A DNA stretch of 64,000 nucleotides from Urechis unicinctus (Eukaryota > Annelida > Polychaeta > Xenopneusta > Urechidae): NCBI GenBank assembly GCA_034190875.2, contig CM067351.1:5023926-5087925 (forward strand), in the 5' to 3' direction. A program made the translations under genes and the position numbers. The notes beneath the pieces were generated by a model, which was not told the origin of the DNA, made no database searches, and saw only the letters and a program-made list of their open reading frames with translations. Shown here piece by piece: positions 61,489 to 64,000 of this stretch. How positions within the stretch are numbered: the first letter of the stretch is position 1; every line of letters begins with the position of its first letter.

Positions 61489-64000
61489 ATCAACATGTCT
61501 TTCTTCCGTTGCATCAAGTGCATGTCGTTTACTCCTACTGTGTTTTTCTTAATCTTGTTCTTCAGAGACGCTTATTCATTTAATAAAACTTCGGATAATA
61601 TAAGACAATAAGAATCTGAAATAACACGAATTTAAAAGATTACCAACTGATATTGTTAGCATTCACTTCCTTCTCCATTTCCGTGTTTCTACTCTATTTT
61701 TCTCTTTCTACATGGAATTCATAGCGTCATATAAGAATGACAACTCCGTCGTGTGACAGTTGATTTCAGAAGTGGATTTAAACATATGATTAGATTACTG
61801 CAGCTATTTGTGGCGAGACTCACTGACCATCTGCATCTCAGCATGGTCGTCCTGCTATTTGTATGGCATGCATTTATACTGGCTCCCCCGCCTGCACGGG
61901 ATTGCGAGCAATGTTTTCTTTCCAATTTGGCTGGTTCATTTGTGTTGCTTGCTATTTGTACGCCAAGCTTCTTTAATGACAACTGACATGAAAGGATCTT
62001 GTCCGATACATTCGGCTGAACAAATCAGTTATTCATGACACTTGTAGAAGTGATACTGTGCATGGTCCTGATGATTGCTGGTACATAATATCCGGAAGAG
62101 ATTTCTCGCAACACAAAACTCATCTTTGATATCTATCGATACAAGCAGCCATGTTCACCCATTACCAGTACAAACAGCGAAGGGATTTTTATTAATTAGT
62201 GCCTATTCGAAGGTCATACGTTAGTCATTTAATGTCTATGAAGGTTCCATGGTACGCAAGTTTATCATACTAAACATAGCATAACACATGGCGCGTTATG
62301 TGTAATATCTGCAGTTGCTTTTTTTACAGGTCAATAAACATTAGTTTGTCAATACAAGTATTAAAAATAACAAAATTTACAATTTATTAAAACAGGTAAC
62401 TAAACTAAACCATGTGTTATATACGCTCTAAGATCACAAATGCAGCAGCAAATCATTAATGACAGCCTCACAAAAACTCACCAGAAGTGACATTGCTAAA
62501 TAATGTTGAACAATGGATTCCAATGCACTCACTTAATGCGACGATTTTATTTTAGATTTTATGCTGCAGAGTCTTTGGGGTTTACAAGTGATAATATTGG
62601 TAACGATATGCCAACAAGCCAGAGATGTTACTGCCGAATGCCTTATTTCATTGCTAGCTGATATTTCATCTCACGTGCCTATAACGTGGGGTTCTCTCAC
62701 AAAACAATAAATGTTTAGCTGACCACAAACTTCTTACACAGTAAACAGGGCAATACCAGCCACGCTGACGCATCCTGAGCGGCGCCATGTTTCTGCCTTG
62801 GGTAAATTCAAAGGCTGCTGTAGCAAATGTAATCCAATTGAAATCATTACCACAATATGAGCAGACATCCGATTAGATTCATTTTATGGCACACTTGTAT
62901 AGTGATATTCCGGTTCATTACCATGTCTGTCCCGTCTAGTTGTCTGTCTGGGTGTAACGATGACGCGCCGTCTGGCCGTCTTCAAGGACAGTGCAGTGAT
63001 GATGACATTGCTCAGCAAAAGAACATTGAAGATATGTCCTGAAGCTTGGGTATTCTGACGTTCATATAAAGCAATTGATCTTCTACAGATTGGAATTAAG
63101 TGTTGTCATTCACAGATACGTTCTAAATATGGATATCCATCAGGTGTTTGTGATTCCCTTGGTCTGATAGAGTGTTATCGCATTTAATAGAAGCAATAAA
63201 GCCCGCCTGATTTAGAATACATCCGTGACTTAAAAACATACAAAAAAACCATTTTAGGCGTTTTCTACAGTTATCTGAATATGAACCATATTCTCAGCAC
63301 AACAAATGAGAGTACAGAAAACATCTATGCCCGGCCGAATATTCTGTTCCTTTATACCTTAAACAACCAATTTTGGAAGAGATTTGCACGCTGGGCGCAC
63401 ATGTGCCGCTGTTAAGCATGCAATCGATATTACCAGAATATGAGGCGCATGGACAAGTGATACGATAGATGACAACATACTCTAACGGAATATGCTGCAT
63501 GGCTGAATAGGGAACATATAAACAAATCAGGTTACCGTATCATTTCCTATTTTTGTGTGTGCCCTGGTTACCTTCGCACATTACATTTCTTCGGGTAAAC
63601 ATACAGCATCCTAAAGAGGGAGAGAGCTGAATTGTCGCCTTGATTTACAGTCTGTAAGGGTATTGCAAAAACATCACCTGAGCTTCAGGTCATTAGAACA
63701 ATAAGTACGCTTAGAAATTTAGACAGTGAATATTCCATTAAGTGGCTCTATTTCCTAGCTGAATGTAGGAATGTATAACCATATTGATAGAGGTAGTCAT
63801 GCGCAATGTACACAAGTAAGTTATCAATTGCTTATGTATATTTGAAGCTTTAAAGGTAGGTAGCCGGGTTTATTTAGCCCTTAGTGACTCCACGAGTACA
63901 TATGACAGTGTGAGGTGATAAACTTTATTGCAATAGCGAATTGGAGGAATGATTTTAATTAGCAGTGCTCTGAATCCTCATTCTACTGCTGAGAATGTGT
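61489..64000. other. Intergenic DNA to window end, no gene recognised
   Basis: Open stretches at 61719-62038 (both strands), 62857 and 63294 overlap or lack motifs. No RNA gene, repeat array or mobile element recognised. Confidence 0.45.

Overview
The window is animal nuclear DNA. It is AT-rich, intron-bearing and gene-poor, with canonical GT-AG introns, long (AT)n, (CT)n and (TG)n microsatellites, minisatellites, and several mobile elements in different states of decay. Nothing identifies the species. The mix (a Ty3/Gypsy-like retroelement, a capsid-bearing element of the C. elegans F54H12.2/F54H12.3 type, a CENP-B/pogo-like fragment) fits a marine invertebrate such as a mollusc or other lophotrochozoan; that is inference.

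Layout. 1-6.5 kb: intergenic, with a 177-bp tandem duplication. 6.5-10 kb: a decayed minus-strand Ty3/Gypsy-like retrotransposon pol region (RT, RNase H, integrase). 10-17.9 kb: intergenic and repeat-rich. 17.9-26.2 kb: the highlight, a compact minus-strand block of about thirteen tightly packed or overlapping genes of a Polinton-like, virus-derived integrating element. In transcription order it has a CxxC-type unknown (frameshifted), a small unknown, a zinc-finger protein, a three-copy 44-bp palindromic repeat, an intact paralogue of the CxxC unknown, an A32-like packaging ATPase, a basic core-like protein, a conserved unknown (broken by a 7-bp duplication), a DDE integrase with chromodomain (broken), a small membrane protein, two tandem paralogous virion-like proteins, a basic glycine-rich core-like protein, and the N-terminal third of a jelly-roll-type capsid protein, where the element is cut off. 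No family-B DNA polymerase and no capsid protease are visible. 26-36 kb: intergenic, with large microsatellites.

36.65-43.71 kb: the only recognisable host gene, a plus-strand M17 leucine aminopeptidase (LAP3-like) with about 13 exons. It is nearly complete, but exon 9 lacks one base. 43.9-64 kb: mostly gene-empty, with a 29-bp dyad-bearing minisatellite (44.35 kb), a CENP-B/pogo-like DNA-binding-domain fragment (52.3-52.8 kb), a 139-bp duplication (54.9 kb) and a 1-kb 28/33-bp minisatellite (60.4-61.5 kb).

Three of the reading-frame breaks in the virus-like element lie at A/T homopolymers, and the aminopeptidase break lies in a short G run. Assembly indels, slippage or (at two sites) -1 frameshifting therefore have to be weighed against true pseudogenisation.
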